Below, in pieces: positions 52,680-63,562 of a stretch of DNA of 64,000 nt. The notes below the pieces were generated by a model that worked only from the letters and a program-made list of their open reading frames with translations, ran no database searches and was not told the origin of the DNA. Numbering within the stretch: the first letter of the stretch is position 1; each line of letters opens with the position of its first letter. Source of the DNA: Rhodopseudomonas telluris (GTDB lineage Bacteria > Pseudomonadota > Alphaproteobacteria > Rhizobiales > Xanthobacteraceae); NCBI RefSeq assembly GCF_042432815.1, contig NZ_JBHLWM010000003.1, positions 248,001-312,000 on the forward strand, written 5' to 3'. The translations under genes and the position numbers were made by a program.

Positions 52680-53588
52680 ATGGCCATGCGGATCGCCACC
52701 TTCGCGCTGTCGGGCCAGATGATCTCCGACGCGCTGCGCATCCAGGCCAAGACGGCCGATCTGCAACTGCAGGAATCCGCCGGCGTCAAATCGCAGACCC
52801 TGGCCGGCTACGGCGCGGACGCGCAGCACGTCATCAACCTGCAGGTCGGCATCACCCGGGCGCAGTCCTATATCGACGCGGCGACGCTCGCCGGCGGCAA
52901 GGTCCAGGCGATGTATTCGGCCGTGGGATCGATGACCGACGTGATGACGCAGCTCCGCTCGCAGCTCAGCGCCGCCTCGACCGGCAGCGCCACCGAAACG
53001 ACGTCGGTGATCAGCTCGGCGCAGGACATGCTGAAGTCGATGGCCTCGCTGCTCAACACCCAATATGACGGACAGTACGTCTTCGCCGGCGGCAAGACCG
53101 ATACCGCGCCGGTCGATCTGTCGGGCTATGCGTCCGGCTCCGGCTCGACCACCGTTTCGGACACCAGTTACTATGCGGGCGACGATCAGATCGCCGCGGT
53201 CCGCGTCAGCACCGACCGCTCGGTGTCGTATGGCGTCACCGCCGACAATTCGGCGTTCGAACAAGCGATGCGCGCTTTGCGATTCGTCGCCAACAGCACT
53301 TCGCTGTCGGCGAACGACCTATCGAGCGCGCTCGATCTCGCCGGAACGGCTCTGGATTCGATCGCGGCGGTTCAGGAAAAGCTGTCGAACAACGCCTCGG
53401 CGATCCAGGACGCCAGCACGAGCCAGAGCGACTACAAGAGTTTTACCGAGACGCTGGCGAGCGACCTGACCTCCGTCGACGTCGCCGCGGTGACGGCGCA
53501 GCTCTCGACCTACCAGTCCCAGCTCACCGCCTCCTATTCGGCGATCGGCAAGATCCTGAACCTCAACCTGGCCAACTACCTGAAATAA
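52680..53588 (+). CDS. flgL: Flagellar hook-associated protein 3 FlgL
   Basis: Second junction protein, 302 residues. The N-terminal flagellin-like domain (ISDALRIQAKTADLQLQESAGVKSQTLAGYGADAQHVINLQ) and TQYDGQYVFAGGKTDTAPVDL, followed by a C-terminal helix with LSTYQSQLTASYSAIGKI, fit the FlgL form common in Rhizobiales. It starts ten bases after flgK, and a Met two codons later is equally possible. Last gene of the hook operon. Confidence 0.92.
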   Translation: MAMRIATFALSGQMISDALRIQAKTADLQLQESAGVKSQTLAGYGADAQHVINLQVGITRAQSYIDAATLAGGKVQAMYSAVGSMTDVMTQLRSQLSAASTGSATETTSVISSAQDMLKSMASLLNTQYDGQYVFAGGKTDTAPVDLSGYASGSGSTTVSDTSYYAGDDQIAAVRVSTDRSVSYGVTADNSAFEQAMRALRFVANSTSLSANDLSSALDLAGTALDSIAAVQEKLSNNASAIQDASTSQSDYKSFTETLASDLTSVDVAAVTAQLSTYQSQLTASYSAIGKILNLNLANYLK

Positions 53589-53661
53589 TCGACGGCCACG
53601 GCAACCAAAAACCCGCCCGAACGCGGTCCGGCTGCTTCGTCCCAGGTCGCAGCGCCGCTGG

Positions 53662-54219
53662 CTACGGGTCCAGCTCGGTGTCCCAGTACAAGTAGTCGAG
53701 CCAGCTTTCGTGCAGATAGTTGGGCGGGAACAGACGGCCGTTGCGGTGGAGCTGGTGGACCGTGGGGGCGAAGGCGGTCTGGCGCGGGAACATCTTGGCC
53801 TGAGCCGGCGTCAGATTGCCCTTGCGCAGATTGCAGGGCGAACAGGCCGCGACGACGTTTTCCCAGGTCGTCTGGCCGCCCTTCGAGCGCGGGATGATGT
53901 GATCGAAGGTCAGATCGTCCGGTGCGCCGCAATACTGGCAGGAGAACTTGTCACGCAGGAAGACGTTGAACCGGGTGAAGGCCGGATGGGTCGACGGCTT
54001 CACGAAGGATTTCAGCGAAACGACGCTTGGAAGCCGGATGTCCAGATTGGGACTGTGAACCGCGCGGTCGTAATGTTCGACGATGTTGACGCGATCGAGG
54101 AACACCGCCTTGATCGCGTCTTGCCACGACCATAGCGATAGCGGGTAATAGCTGAGCGGCCGGAAGTCCGCGTTCAACACCAGCACCGGCCAACCGCCTT
54201 GCGAGACATGCGCGTTCAA
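53662..54219 (-). CDS. HNH endonuclease
   Basis: A 185-residue protein with a C-terminal HNH nuclease domain: FSCQYCGAPDDLTFDHIIPRSKGGQTTWENVVAACSPCNLRKGN. This has the two CxxC zinc knuckles, the His of DHIIP, and Asn in ENVV. The N-terminal SQGGWPVLVLNADFRPLSYYPLSLWSWQDAIKAVFL is conserved in alphaproteobacterial homologues. I start at a TTG preceded by CAGGAG six bases away; the frame is open to an ATG at 54327. The physiological role of these housekeeping-type HNH proteins is unclear. Confidence 0.92.
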   Translation of the reverse strand: MNAHVSQGGWPVLVLNADFRPLSYYPLSLWSWQDAIKAVFLDRVNIVEHYDRAVHSPNLDIRLPSVVSLKSFVKPSTHPAFTRFNVFLRDKFSCQYCGAPDDLTFDHIIPRSKGGQTTWENVVAACSPCNLRKGNLTPAQAKMFPRQTAFAPTVHQLHRNGRLFPPNYLHESWLDYLYWDTELDP

Positions 54220-54504
54220 GAAACGCTCCTGACTCCCGTCCGATCGACGCTGCGAAGCAGCATGCACAAGGGATACTACAGCCAGCGTGACGCCGTTGTG
54301 AAGGGCAACCGACGAATTGGCAGCCATTCCGGCGCGGGATTTCCGTCCAAATTCCGGGTTTGGGAGAGAACGGACGTTCCAGAACCCATGCGACGGGAGG
54401 CGATTGTTCCATATTTACCGGCCGCGTTGACGACCGCGTGATCCGCATATCAGATGAGTAGCAAACAGCTCTCCCTTCGACCCTGATCCAGCCAGGAGAC
54501 GTCC

Positions 54505-55500
<996 letters not shown>

Positions 55501-55559
55501 GGCAGACTCACCCCACCGATGCGTCGGAGGTGAGCCCGGGCGCCGCCCACAAAAGACGG

Positions 55560-55604
55560 GCATCGTCCGGCTTGACCGGGCGACCCAGTATTCCAGAGCG
55601 CCGC
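55560..55604. repeat. Partial family 3 repeat
   Basis: The stretch with CGTCCGGCTTGACCGGGCGA followed by CCAGTATTCCAGAGCGCC matches the reverse complement of the right side of the element at 29784-29880. The other half of the element is missing here. Confidence 0.6.
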
Positions 55605-55656
55605 TTCCTAGCTCGGCCGGCACGTCAGCGGCGGAGCGACACATGGGCCTTCCACT

Positions 55657-55804
55657 CGTCATTCCGGGGCGCGCGTAGCGCGAACCCGGAATCCACAAGC
55701 CCTGTGTCCGCGTTCGGGCACGGTGTTGCATGCTTCGTGGAAGGCCACTGTCGTCGGTGGTTATGGATTCCGGGTTCGCCGCTACGCGGCGCCCCGGAAT
55801 GACG
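55657..55804. repeat. Nested palindromic intergenic repeat, family 2
   Basis: Outer arms CGTCATTCCGGGGC and GCCCCGGAATGACG are exact complements. Inner arms GAACCCGGAATCCA and TGGATTCCGGGTTC are exact complements too, enclosing a spacer of about 70 bases. This nested layout parallels family 1 but has a different sequence. Such elements are frequent in Bradyrhizobium-group genomes. Confidence 0.8.
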
Positions 55805-55813
55805 TACTTGGTG

Positions 55814-57262
55814 TCACGTGTCCACCAGCTCGCGATACAGTTTCGCGTAGTGCTGCGCCGGATTCTTCCACGACACATCCGTGGTCATGCCGTTGATCTG
55901 CAGATTGCGCCAGGTGGTGTGGTCGGCGTAGAGCGCGCGGGTTTTGGTCAGCGCGGCGGCCAGCATTTCCGCCGTCACCGGTGAGAACTGAACGCCGGTC
56001 GCCACACCGGTGGCGATCGCCATCTGGTTGGCGTCCACCACCGTATCGGCCAGGCCGCCGACCCGCGCCACCACCGGCACCGCGCCGTAGCGCAGCGCGC
56101 ACAGCTGGGTCAGGCCGCAGGGCTCGAAACGTGACGGCACCAGCAGCACGTCGGCGCCGGCCTGGATCTGATGCGCCAGCGCTTCGTCGTAGCCGATCAC
56201 CGCACCGACCTGCCCCGGATGCGCCAGCGCGGCGGCGCGGAATCCCTCTTCGAGCGGCGCGTCGCCGGAGCCGAGCAGCGCCAGCTGGGTGCCCTCGGCC
56301 AGCAGGCCCGGCAGCACCTCGAGCAGGATGTCGAGGCCCTTCTGCCACGACAGCCGGCTGACGACGCCGAGCAGCAGCGCGCCCGGGTCGGTCTTCAGCC
56401 CGAACCGCGTCTGCAGCGCCTGCTTGTTACGGGCACGGGCACCGATCGTTTCCAGGTCGTAGGTCGCGGTAATCAGCTCGTCGGCGGCCGGGTCCCAGAC
56501 CTTGGTGTCGACCCCGTTGAGGATCCCGCTGAGGCAGTCGGCCCGCAGCCGCAGCAGGCCTTCCAGCCCCATGCCGGCTTCGCTGTTTTGGATTTCCTGC
56601 GCGTAGGTCGGCGACACCGTGGTGATCCGGTCGGCGAGTTGCAGCCCCGCCTTGAGGAAGCCGATGCCGCCCCAATATTCGACGCCGTCGAGGCTGAAGG
56701 CGCGCTCCGGCAGCCCGAGCGGGGCGAGCAGGTCGCGCTCGAACCGGCCCTGATACGCGAGATTATGGATGGTGAAGACGCTCTTCGGCCCCGGCCGGTC
56801 GCTGTAGCGCAGATAGGCCGGCAGCAATCCGGCCTGCCAGTCATGGGCGTGCAGCACATCCGGCACGAAGCCCGGCAGCAGCCCCTGTCCGATCCGCGCG
56901 CCGACCTGCGCCAGCGCGGCGAAGCGGAATGCGTTGTCGGGCCAGTCCTTGGCGTCCGGCCCCACATAGGGATTGCCGGGACGCACATAGAGATGCGGCG
57001 CGTCGAGCACTAGCAGCTCCAGCTCCTCGCAGCGCGCCGACAGCAGCCGCGCACTGCTGCCGAACAGATCGGTGAAGCTGTGCACCGGCTGCGGATTCTC
57101 GATGCCGCCGAGCACCGCCGGATAGCCCGGAATCAGCGTGCGCATCGCGATGCCGTGCGGCTTCAGCGCCGTGGGCAATGCACCGGTGACGTCGGCGAGA
57201 CCGCCGGTCTTGATCAGCGGAAAGATTTCCGACGCGATCGACAGCGCCGTCAGGGATGTCAT
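55814..57262 (-). CDS. glgA: Glycogen synthase
   Basis: GT5 ADP-glucose glycogen synthase, 482 residues. The KTGGLADV loop near the N-terminus binds ADP-glucose; GVVSRLSWQKGLDILLEVLPGLL, and FEPCGLTQLCALRYGAVPVVARVGGLADTVVD, mark the second Rossmann domain. Its ATG overlaps the glgC stop by four bases, so the two make a coupled operon. The branching enzyme is not in the window. Confidence 0.96.
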   Translation of the reverse strand: MTSLTALSIASEIFPLIKTGGLADVTGALPTALKPHGIAMRTLIPGYPAVLGGIENPQPVHSFTDLFGSSARLLSARCEELELLVLDAPHLYVRPGNPYVGPDAKDWPDNAFRFAALAQVGARIGQGLLPGFVPDVLHAHDWQAGLLPAYLRYSDRPGPKSVFTIHNLAYQGRFERDLLAPLGLPERAFSLDGVEYWGGIGFLKAGLQLADRITTVSPTYAQEIQNSEAGMGLEGLLRLRADCLSGILNGVDTKVWDPAADELITATYDLETIGARARNKQALQTRFGLKTDPGALLLGVVSRLSWQKGLDILLEVLPGLLAEGTQLALLGSGDAPLEEGFRAAALAHPGQVGAVIGYDEALAHQIQAGADVLLVPSRFEPCGLTQLCALRYGAVPVVARVGGLADTVVDANQMAIATGVATGVQFSPVTAEMLAAALTKTRALYADHTTWRNLQINGMTTDVSWKNPAQHYAKLYRELVDT

Positions 57263-58521
57263 TGGTCGAGCTTCTCGATCATGGCGCGGGTAATCAGACA
57301 GATGCCGTTATCGGTGCGCCTGAACCGCTTGGCGTCGAGCTCGGGATCTTCGCCGACCACCAGGCCGGGCGGCAGCTTGACCTCCGCATCGACCACCACG
57401 TTCTTCAGCCTGCACGACCGGGCGATGTCGGCATAGGGCAGGATCACCGCGCCTTCGACATGTGAGTAGGAGTGCACCCGAACGCCGGTGAACAGCAGCG
57501 TGTGGCGCAGCGACGCGCCCGAGATGATGCAGCCGCCCGACACCAGCGACGACACCGCTTCGCCGCGGCGCCCATCCTTGTCGTGAACGAATTTCGCCGG
57601 CGGCGTGATCTCGCCATAGGTCCAGATCGGCCACTCGCGATCGTACAGATCGAGCTGCGGCACGATGTCGGTAAGGTCGATATTGGCGGACCAATACGCA
57701 TCCACGGTGCCGACGTCGCGCCAGTAGCTGGTGGCTTCCGAGCTGGAGCGGCGGCAGGACTTGTCGAAATGATGGGCGACCGCTTTGCCGTGCTTGACGA
57801 TGTAGGGGATGATGTCCTTGCCGAAATCGTGCGACGAATTCGGATCGGCGGCGTCGCGGCGCAGTTCGTCGAGCAGGAACTTGGTGTCGAAGACGTAGAT
57901 GCCCATGCTGGCGAGCGACTTGTCCGGCTTGCCGGGCATCGCCGGCGGATCGGACGGCTTCTCCAGGAACGATTTGATGACGTCGGCGGTGTCGACATGC
58001 ATCACGCCGAAGGCGTGGGCCTCGCTGCGATCGACCTCGAGGCAGCCCACCGTCACGTCGGCGCCCTGCTCGACGTGCTGCTGCAGCATCTTCTCGTAGT
58101 CCATCTTGTAGACGTGGTCGCCGGCCAGCAGCACGATGAACTTCGGATCGTAGCTCTCGATGATGTCGATGTTCTGATAGACAGCGTCAGCCGTGCCTCG
58201 ATACCACATGTCGTCCGAGACGCGCTGGCTCGCCGGCAGGATGTCGAAGCTCTCGTTACGCTCCGGGCGGAAGAAGTTCCAGCCACGCTGCAGATGCCGG
58301 ATCAGGCTGTGCGCCTTGTACTGCGTCGCCACCGCGATACGGCGGATGCCGGAATTCAACGCGTTCGACAGCGCGAAATCGATGATTCGGGACTTGCCGC
58401 CGAAATACACCGCCGGCTTGGCGCGCCAGTCGGTCAGCTCCATCAGCCGGCTGCCGCGCCCTCCTGCCAGCACATAGGCCATGGCGTGGCGGGCGAACGG
58501 AGCAGTGACACCTTGACTCAT
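57259..58521 (-). CDS. glgC: Glucose-1-phosphate adenylyltransferase
   Basis: Makes ADP-glucose, the committed and allosterically controlled step of glycogen synthesis. 420 residues. YVLAGGRGSRLMELTDWRAKPAVYFGGKSRIIDF is the catalytic and activator-binding N-terminus, with RGTADAVYQN and a C-terminal beta-helix (GGCIISGASLRHTLLFTGVRVHSYS). The ATG giving MSQGVTAPF has GAGAGG just upstream, preferred over a Met four codons earlier. First gene of glgC-glgA. Confidence 0.96.
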   Translation of the reverse strand: MSQGVTAPFARHAMAYVLAGGRGSRLMELTDWRAKPAVYFGGKSRIIDFALSNALNSGIRRIAVATQYKAHSLIRHLQRGWNFFRPERNESFDILPASQRVSDDMWYRGTADAVYQNIDIIESYDPKFIVLLAGDHVYKMDYEKMLQQHVEQGADVTVGCLEVDRSEAHAFGVMHVDTADVIKSFLEKPSDPPAMPGKPDKSLASMGIYVFDTKFLLDELRRDAADPNSSHDFGKDIIPYIVKHGKAVAHHFDKSCRRSSSEATSYWRDVGTVDAYWSANIDLTDIVPQLDLYDREWPIWTYGEITPPAKFVHDKDGRRGEAVSSLVSGGCIISGASLRHTLLFTGVRVHSYSHVEGAVILPYADIARSCRLKNVVVDAEVKLPPGLVVGEDPELDAKRFRRTDNGICLITRAMIEKLDQ

Positions 58522-58818
58522 GAAGCCTCTCATTATGCCGCCCAGAGCGGGCGTTCCGGTTCAGGCGTGACCCGCATCCGGTTGCCCGCCAGGGCGCACC
58601 CTCGGCAATGCCACAGTTTGGCGGACACCGGGAAGCGTGGCAATGCCGCGCGATGCGGGAGAGCGCGGCGAAATGACATTTCCGCCGACACCCCTTCAAA
58701 GGATTTCATTGAAGACCGGCATGGCATGATTCGACGAGCAACCGTTTGCGCCGAATCATCTCAGACGATCGATCGAGGCAAGTGAACTTCCGATGACGGC
58801 ATTGCTGTCGCGTGGAGC

Positions 58819-61134
58819 TCAGGGCCGAATCCGTACCGGCACGGATTTGTTGGCCGGCGTTTTCGATTCCTGGTCGTGATGCGTCAGCGCGATCAGCGGG
58901 TTCATCTCCGGGTAATAACCGCCGAGACAGCCGTCGGGCAGCCGGAACGGCGTCACCTTGAGCGGCCCGACCTCGCGGTGCAGCCCGTCGGCGGCGTCGG
59001 CTTCGAGCCAGACCATCTGACCGTCGCTGAGGCCGGCGCGGGCGATATCGTCCGGATTGATCAGCAGCACGTCGCGCCGGCCTTCGATGCCGCGCAGCCG
59101 GTCGCTCATGCCGTAGATCGTGGTGTTGAACTGATCGTTTGAGCGCATCGTCAGCAGCCGGAAGCGACCCGGCGCATCGTCGAAGCCGATCGAATTGACC
59201 ATCTTGGGCGTGTTGAACTCGGCCTTGCCGCTTGGCGTCTTCCAGATCCGCTCGCGCGCGTCATTGCCCTTGTAGAAGCCGCCGGGCGTGAACATCCGCG
59301 CGTTGAAATCGTGGAACATCTCCGGATAGCTCTCTTCGATCAGGTCGCGCACCTTGCCGTAATCGCCGACCCATTCGTCCCACTTCACCTTCGGATTGGC
59401 CGGGAGCGTCGCCTTGGCGATGCCGGCGATGATCGCCAGCTCCGAGCGCAGATGCTCGCTGGCCGGCTGACGCAGCCCGATCGAGCCCTGAATGCAGCTG
59501 AAGGTATCTTCCATCGTCACGGCCTGTGGGCCGCTCGCCTGGATGTCCTGTTCGGTGCGGCCGAGGCACGGCAGCAGATAGGCGGCCTGGCCGTTCACCA
59601 GATGGCTGCGATTGAGCTTGGTAGCGATCTGCACGGTGAGCTGCATCCGCGTCCACGCCTTCTCCAGCACCGGCTGATCCGGGATCGCGCGGATGAAATT
59701 GCCGCCGAGCCCGATGAACGCCTTGACCTTGCCTTCCAGCAGGCCGTGGCAGGCCTCGACGGTGTTCATGCCCTTGTCGCGCGGCGGCTCGAAGCCGAAT
59801 TGCTGCGCCATCTTGTCGAGCGGCACCAGCTCGGGCTTTTCCGAAATGCCGACGGTGCGCTGGCCCTGCACGTTGGAATGGCCGCGCACCGGCGAGATGC
59901 CGGCGCCCTCGCGGCCGATATTCCCGCGGAGCAGCAGCAAGTTGAGCAGCATCGAGATGTTGTCGAAGCCGTGGACGTGCTGGGTCAGCCCCATGCCGTA
60001 AACGCCGATCACGCGTTCGGCCTGGATGTACACATCAGCCGCGGCTTCGATCGCCGCCCGGGTCAGTCCCGACTCCGTTTCGATCTGCTCCCAGGAAGTG
60101 GCGCGGACCTTGGCTTCGAACGCATCGAGCCCATGCGTATGCGCGGCGATGAAATCGACATCGAGCACGCGCTTGCCGCCGCTCGCCTTGGCGGCATCAT
60201 CCGCGGCGAACACGTGCTTGCACATGCCCAGCAGCGCGGCGATGTCGCCGCCGACCTTGAGCTGGTGATACTGGCTGCTGATCGCCGTTTCCTTGCCGGT
60301 CAGCATCTGGGTCGGGCTCTGCGGATTGACGAAGCTTTCCAGCGCCCGCTCGCGGACCGGGTTGAACGTCACGATCTTGGCGCCGCGCTGCACGGCCTCC
60401 TGCAGCGGATGCAGGAAACGCGGGCTGTTGGTGCCGGGGTTCTGGCCGAAGAAGAACAGCGCGTCGCATTTCGCGAGATCGTCGAACACCACCGTGCCGA
60501 CGCCGACGCCGATCAGCTTCTTGAGCGCCACCGAAGTGGTCTCGTGGCACATGTTGGAGCTGTCGGGCAGATTGTTGTGGCCGTACAGCCGCGCGAACAG
60601 CGCGTAGAGATACGACGTCTCCAGGCTGGCGCGACCGGAGGCGTAGAAGATCGCCGATTTCGGATCGATCGCCTGCAGGTGCTCGCCGATCGCCTGAAAC
60701 GCCTCGTCCCAAGTGCAGCGCACGTAGTGATCAGTCGCCGCGTCGTAGCGCATCGGCTCGGTCAGCCGGCCCTGCATTTCGAGGTCGTAATCGGCCCAGC
60801 CGCTCAGCTCGGTGACGGTGTGCTCGGCGAAGAACTCCGGCGTGCAGCGCGCGGTGGTGAGCTCCCACAGCGTCGCCTTGGCGCCGTTCTCGCAGAACTC
60901 GACGGTGTGATGATCGGCCGGCTTGGCCCAGGAGCACGATACGCACATGAAGCCTTTCGGCTTGTTCTGCCGCATCAGGGTCTCGATCGCGGTCGGCGTG
61001 CTCCACTCCTTGCCGAAGATCTGCGCGATGCCCTGCAGCGAGCCCCAGCCGCCGGCCGGGCCGTCATATTCGACCGTCTGGTCGGCGGTGTCGGGAAGAT
61101 CGGCTTCGCGAATCCGGGTGTCGTCCTGGGCCAT
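58819..61134 (-). CDS. FdhF/YdeP-family molybdopterin oxidoreductase
   Basis: A 771-residue cytoplasmic molybdenum-cofactor protein related to formate dehydrogenase alpha subunits and E. coli YdeP. GFMCVSCSWAKP holds cysteines for a possible Fe-S centre; SSNMCHETTS is the expected molybdenum-ligand region. GQNPGTNSPRFLHPLQEAVQRGAKIVTFNP and the C-terminal MopB domain (NQFN, then GLSDGQMVWLEA) follow. Unlike true formate dehydrogenases it has no companion beta or gamma subunit here. YdeP has been tied to acid resistance in E. coli; the substrate is unknown. Likely monocistronic. Confidence 0.9.
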   Translation of the reverse strand: MAQDDTRIREADLPDTADQTVEYDGPAGGWGSLQGIAQIFGKEWSTPTAIETLMRQNKPKGFMCVSCSWAKPADHHTVEFCENGAKATLWELTTARCTPEFFAEHTVTELSGWADYDLEMQGRLTEPMRYDAATDHYVRCTWDEAFQAIGEHLQAIDPKSAIFYASGRASLETSYLYALFARLYGHNNLPDSSNMCHETTSVALKKLIGVGVGTVVFDDLAKCDALFFFGQNPGTNSPRFLHPLQEAVQRGAKIVTFNPVRERALESFVNPQSPTQMLTGKETAISSQYHQLKVGGDIAALLGMCKHVFAADDAAKASGGKRVLDVDFIAAHTHGLDAFEAKVRATSWEQIETESGLTRAAIEAAADVYIQAERVIGVYGMGLTQHVHGFDNISMLLNLLLLRGNIGREGAGISPVRGHSNVQGQRTVGISEKPELVPLDKMAQQFGFEPPRDKGMNTVEACHGLLEGKVKAFIGLGGNFIRAIPDQPVLEKAWTRMQLTVQIATKLNRSHLVNGQAAYLLPCLGRTEQDIQASGPQAVTMEDTFSCIQGSIGLRQPASEHLRSELAIIAGIAKATLPANPKVKWDEWVGDYGKVRDLIEESYPEMFHDFNARMFTPGGFYKGNDARERIWKTPSGKAEFNTPKMVNSIGFDDAPGRFRLLTMRSNDQFNTTIYGMSDRLRGIEGRRDVLLINPDDIARAGLSDGQMVWLEADAADGLHREVGPLKVTPFRLPDGCLGGYYPEMNPLIALTHHDQESKTPANKSVPVRIRP

Positions 61135-61258
61135 GCTGCGCTCCTGTGGGCGCAGTCAGCGCCGTCCCACCCACAACAGGCCGTTCCGGCAACAGTTCCG
61201 AAATGACCGCCCCCCGCTCCGCGCATTGTGAGCGCAACCACGTCACGCGGCCGTCACC

Positions 61259-62197
61259 TCAGAGCCGCTGGATCACCACCTCCCGGCACAGCCGCTCGAC
61301 GTCCGCCGGGCGACACAATTCGGTGCCGTGCATGGTGAGCGAGGCCGAGCCGGACGCCAGCGCGCGGCGGAAGCCGTCTTCGACCGGCAGGCCCTGCGCC
61401 AGGCTGAAGGCGATCGCGCCGAGGAAGCTGTCGCCGGCCCCGACGGTCGAGACCTGGGCGACCGGCAGCGCCGGCGAGCGCAGCGCCTCGTCGCGGGTCA
61501 CCAGCAGGGCTCCGAGATGACCGAGCGACAGCGCCACGATCTCGACCTTGCCGGCCTCGATCTGCTGCCGCGCGGCGGCCACGTAGTCCTGATCGCTTTC
61601 GAGCGGCCGGCCCGCCAGTTCCTGCATCTCGCGCAGGTTCGGCTTGATCAGCGTGACACCATGCGCCAGCGCAGCGACCAGCGGCGCGCCGGAGGTGTCG
61701 AGAAAGAATTTGGCGCCGATCCGCTTCGCCACCGCGGCGGCCTGCGCATAGAAGTCCGTCGGCACGCCGGGAGGCAGGCTGCCGCTGCCGACCACGATCC
61801 TCGGCGCCGGATCGGTGCCGCCGAGGATTTCCAGCAGGCCTCGCCATTCGCCCTCGGCAAGCGGCAGGCCGGGCAGCACGAAGCGGAACTGCTGGCCGGT
61901 CGCGGCCTCGGTGACGGAGAAATCCTCGCGGGTCTCGGCCTCGGATTCGACGACGCGGCTCGGAATCTGCTCGCGGTCGAGCAGCGAGCGCAGCAGCCGG
62001 CCGGTGAAGCCGCCGGCCGGATAGATCGCCTCGACGTCGCCGCCGAACCGCTTCACCACCCGCGCCACATTGATGCCCCCGCCGCCCGGATCGCGCTGCT
62101 GCGCGGCACAGCGCAGCTTGCGGCTGGGCACCATGCGCTCGACCGAGGTCGACAGGTCGATCGCAGGATTGGGCGTGAGGGTGACGATGTCGACCAT
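61259..62197 (-). CDS. PfkB-family sugar kinase (6-phosphofructokinase II-like)
   Basis: A 312-residue ribokinase-fold kinase. DPGGGGINVARVVKRFGGDV is the sugar-binding motif of the PfkB/LacC/FruK group, and VSTVGAGDSFLGAIAFSLAQGL carries the catalytic Asp in GAGDSF. Substrate could be fructose-6-phosphate, fructose-1-phosphate or tagatose-6-phosphate. The absence of a PTS gene nearby favours fructose-6-phosphate. The upstream frame extension has no family counterpart. It lies downstream of nothing on its strand, and a repeat element precedes it. Confidence 0.88.
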   Translation of the reverse strand: MVDIVTLTPNPAIDLSTSVERMVPSRKLRCAAQQRDPGGGGINVARVVKRFGGDVEAIYPAGGFTGRLLRSLLDREQIPSRVVESEAETREDFSVTEAATGQQFRFVLPGLPLAEGEWRGLLEILGGTDPAPRIVVGSGSLPPGVPTDFYAQAAAVAKRIGAKFFLDTSGAPLVAALAHGVTLIKPNLREMQELAGRPLESDQDYVAAARQQIEAGKVEIVALSLGHLGALLVTRDEALRSPALPVAQVSTVGAGDSFLGAIAFSLAQGLPVEDGFRRALASGSASLTMHGTELCRPADVERLCREVVIQRL

Positions 62198-62601
62198 CGC
62201 GGGCAGTCTCCAAGTCTGGCGTGCGTGGGGGGAGTTCAGGGTGGGACGTCGGGACCGACGAAGGACGTGAAGGCAGGCAAACGCGGGGTGCCGGCTCGGC
62301 ACCAGATCCGAGTCTGGCGGGTGACCGCCGTTCTGCCGTTGACGCGCGTCAACCGGCTACGTGCCGCAATGTCGCAGCAGGCCCTGCTAACTATTTCTCG
62401 TGCTGCACGACTGAGTCGTCATCCTGAGGCGCGAGCGCAGCGAGCCTCGAAGGATGCGGCGAAAGTGCGTGCGACTCATCCTTCGAGGCCGCCGCTGCGC
62501 GGCGGCGCCTCAGGATGACGGCGGAGGCGTTGCGGTGGCAGCGATGCGATCTGCGACTACCGCAACGTGACGTGCTTATGCGCTGCCGAACGTTCCCCGC
62601 C
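62198..62601. other. Intergenic region with family 1 repeat
   Basis: About 400 bases between the two minus-strand genes. It contains the PfkB gene promoter region (62200-62400, where I see no clear motif) and the repeat at 62417-62520. Nothing in it looks coding. Confidence 0.6.
62417..62520. repeat. Nested palindromic intergenic repeat, family 1, copy 2
   Basis: Outer arms CGTCATCCTGAGGCGC and GCGCCTCAGGATGACG are perfect 16-base complements. Inner arms CCTCGAAGGATG and CATCCTTCGAGG are perfect 12-base complements. Same plan and core words as the element at 20997-21096, about 100 bases each. Confidence 0.85.
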
Positions 62602-63426
62602 TCAGTGCGACATCACCACCGGCACGGTCATCGACGCCAGCATCTCGCGCGTGACGCCGCCGAGCACGAATTCGCGCAGGCGCGAATGGCCGTAGCCGCC
62701 CATCACCAGCAGGTCGGCGGCCGTGTCGGCGACGTGCGACAGGATGGTGCCGGAGACGCTGACGTCCGGCGCGGTGATCACCTTGATGTCGAGCTTGATG
62801 CCATGGCGGGCGAGGTGATTGGCCATCTCGATGCCGCGCAGCTCGTTCTCGTCGCGCACCTTGTGGTCGCGCACGATCAGCAATTCGACGGCGGCGGCGC
62901 GGCGCAGGAACGGCCGCGCGTCGTTGATGGCACGGGTGGCGGCGCGGCTGCCGTCCCAGCAGCACACCACCCGGTCGAGCTTGACCGCATCTTTCTGGAT
63001 GTAGGGCACGATCAGCACCGGGCGGCCGGAATCGAACAGCACCTGCTCGATCAGCACCTCGTTGTCGCCGTTCTCCGGATCCGACTGCATGACCACCGAC
63101 AGATCGAACCGGCGCGCCATCTTGGGGAAGCGGCCGGACGTGCCGTAGGGCGTCTCCAGCAGATGATGCTCGGCCGATACGCCCTCGCGCTTGCAGGCGG
63201 CCTCGAAGCGCTCGACCGCGCCGCGTGCCGCCGCCTCGTTGGCGGCCAGCATCTTGGTCAGCACCTCGGACGGAAAGTCCGGCATCGTGAAGCTCGGCAT
63301 CGAATCATAAGCGAAGCAGACGCCCGAGACGTGCGCATCGAAGGTCCGCGCGATCGCCAGTGCGACATCGACGACCCGATCCCGCGACGCGCTCTGTTCG
63401 AGATTGACGATGAGATCCTTGATCAT
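62602..63426 (-). CDS. Tandem universal stress protein
   Basis: A 274-residue cytoplasmic protein with two UspA domains (about 1-140 and 150-274). The C-terminal domain keeps the ATP-binding loop in MGGYGHSRLREFVLGGVTREML, while the N-terminal one lacks it. Start chosen at MIKDLIVNLEQSASRDR, which is the usual Usp opening; the frame extends 22 codons upstream. Usp proteins accumulate during energy or redox stress. It stands alone. Confidence 0.9.
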   Translation of the reverse strand: MIKDLIVNLEQSASRDRVVDVALAIARTFDAHVSGVCFAYDSMPSFTMPDFPSEVLTKMLAANEAAARGAVERFEAACKREGVSAEHHLLETPYGTSGRFPKMARRFDLSVVMQSDPENGDNEVLIEQVLFDSGRPVLIVPYIQKDAVKLDRVVCCWDGSRAATRAINDARPFLRRAAAVELLIVRDHKVRDENELRGIEMANHLARHGIKLDIKVITAPDVSVSGTILSHVADTAADLLVMGGYGHSRLREFVLGGVTREMLASMTVPVVMSH

Positions 63427-63562
63427 GGTACGTCCCCTTGAAGGTGATCGATGGGCGGCGCGGCCGCCGTGGGAAAGAAGTCTGCCCGGCACGGCGCGCC
63501 GGGACCGTATAGCACTGGCAGCGCGGCTCCGGCCGGCTCGCGATGTCGCGCCGGTGCAGCGC

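Larger units (their letters stand above)
55501..55813. other. Repeat-filled gap between cysK and glgA
   Basis: About 310 bases, convergent between cysK and glgA, with no gene. It holds a partial family 3 repeat (55560-55604) followed by a complete family 2 repeat (55657-55804). Confidence 0.7.

Noticed and set aside
59311..61206. Long antisense frame opposite the FdhF/YdeP gene
   Set aside because: Same kind of GC shadow, rich in Arg, His and Ala with no domain pattern.
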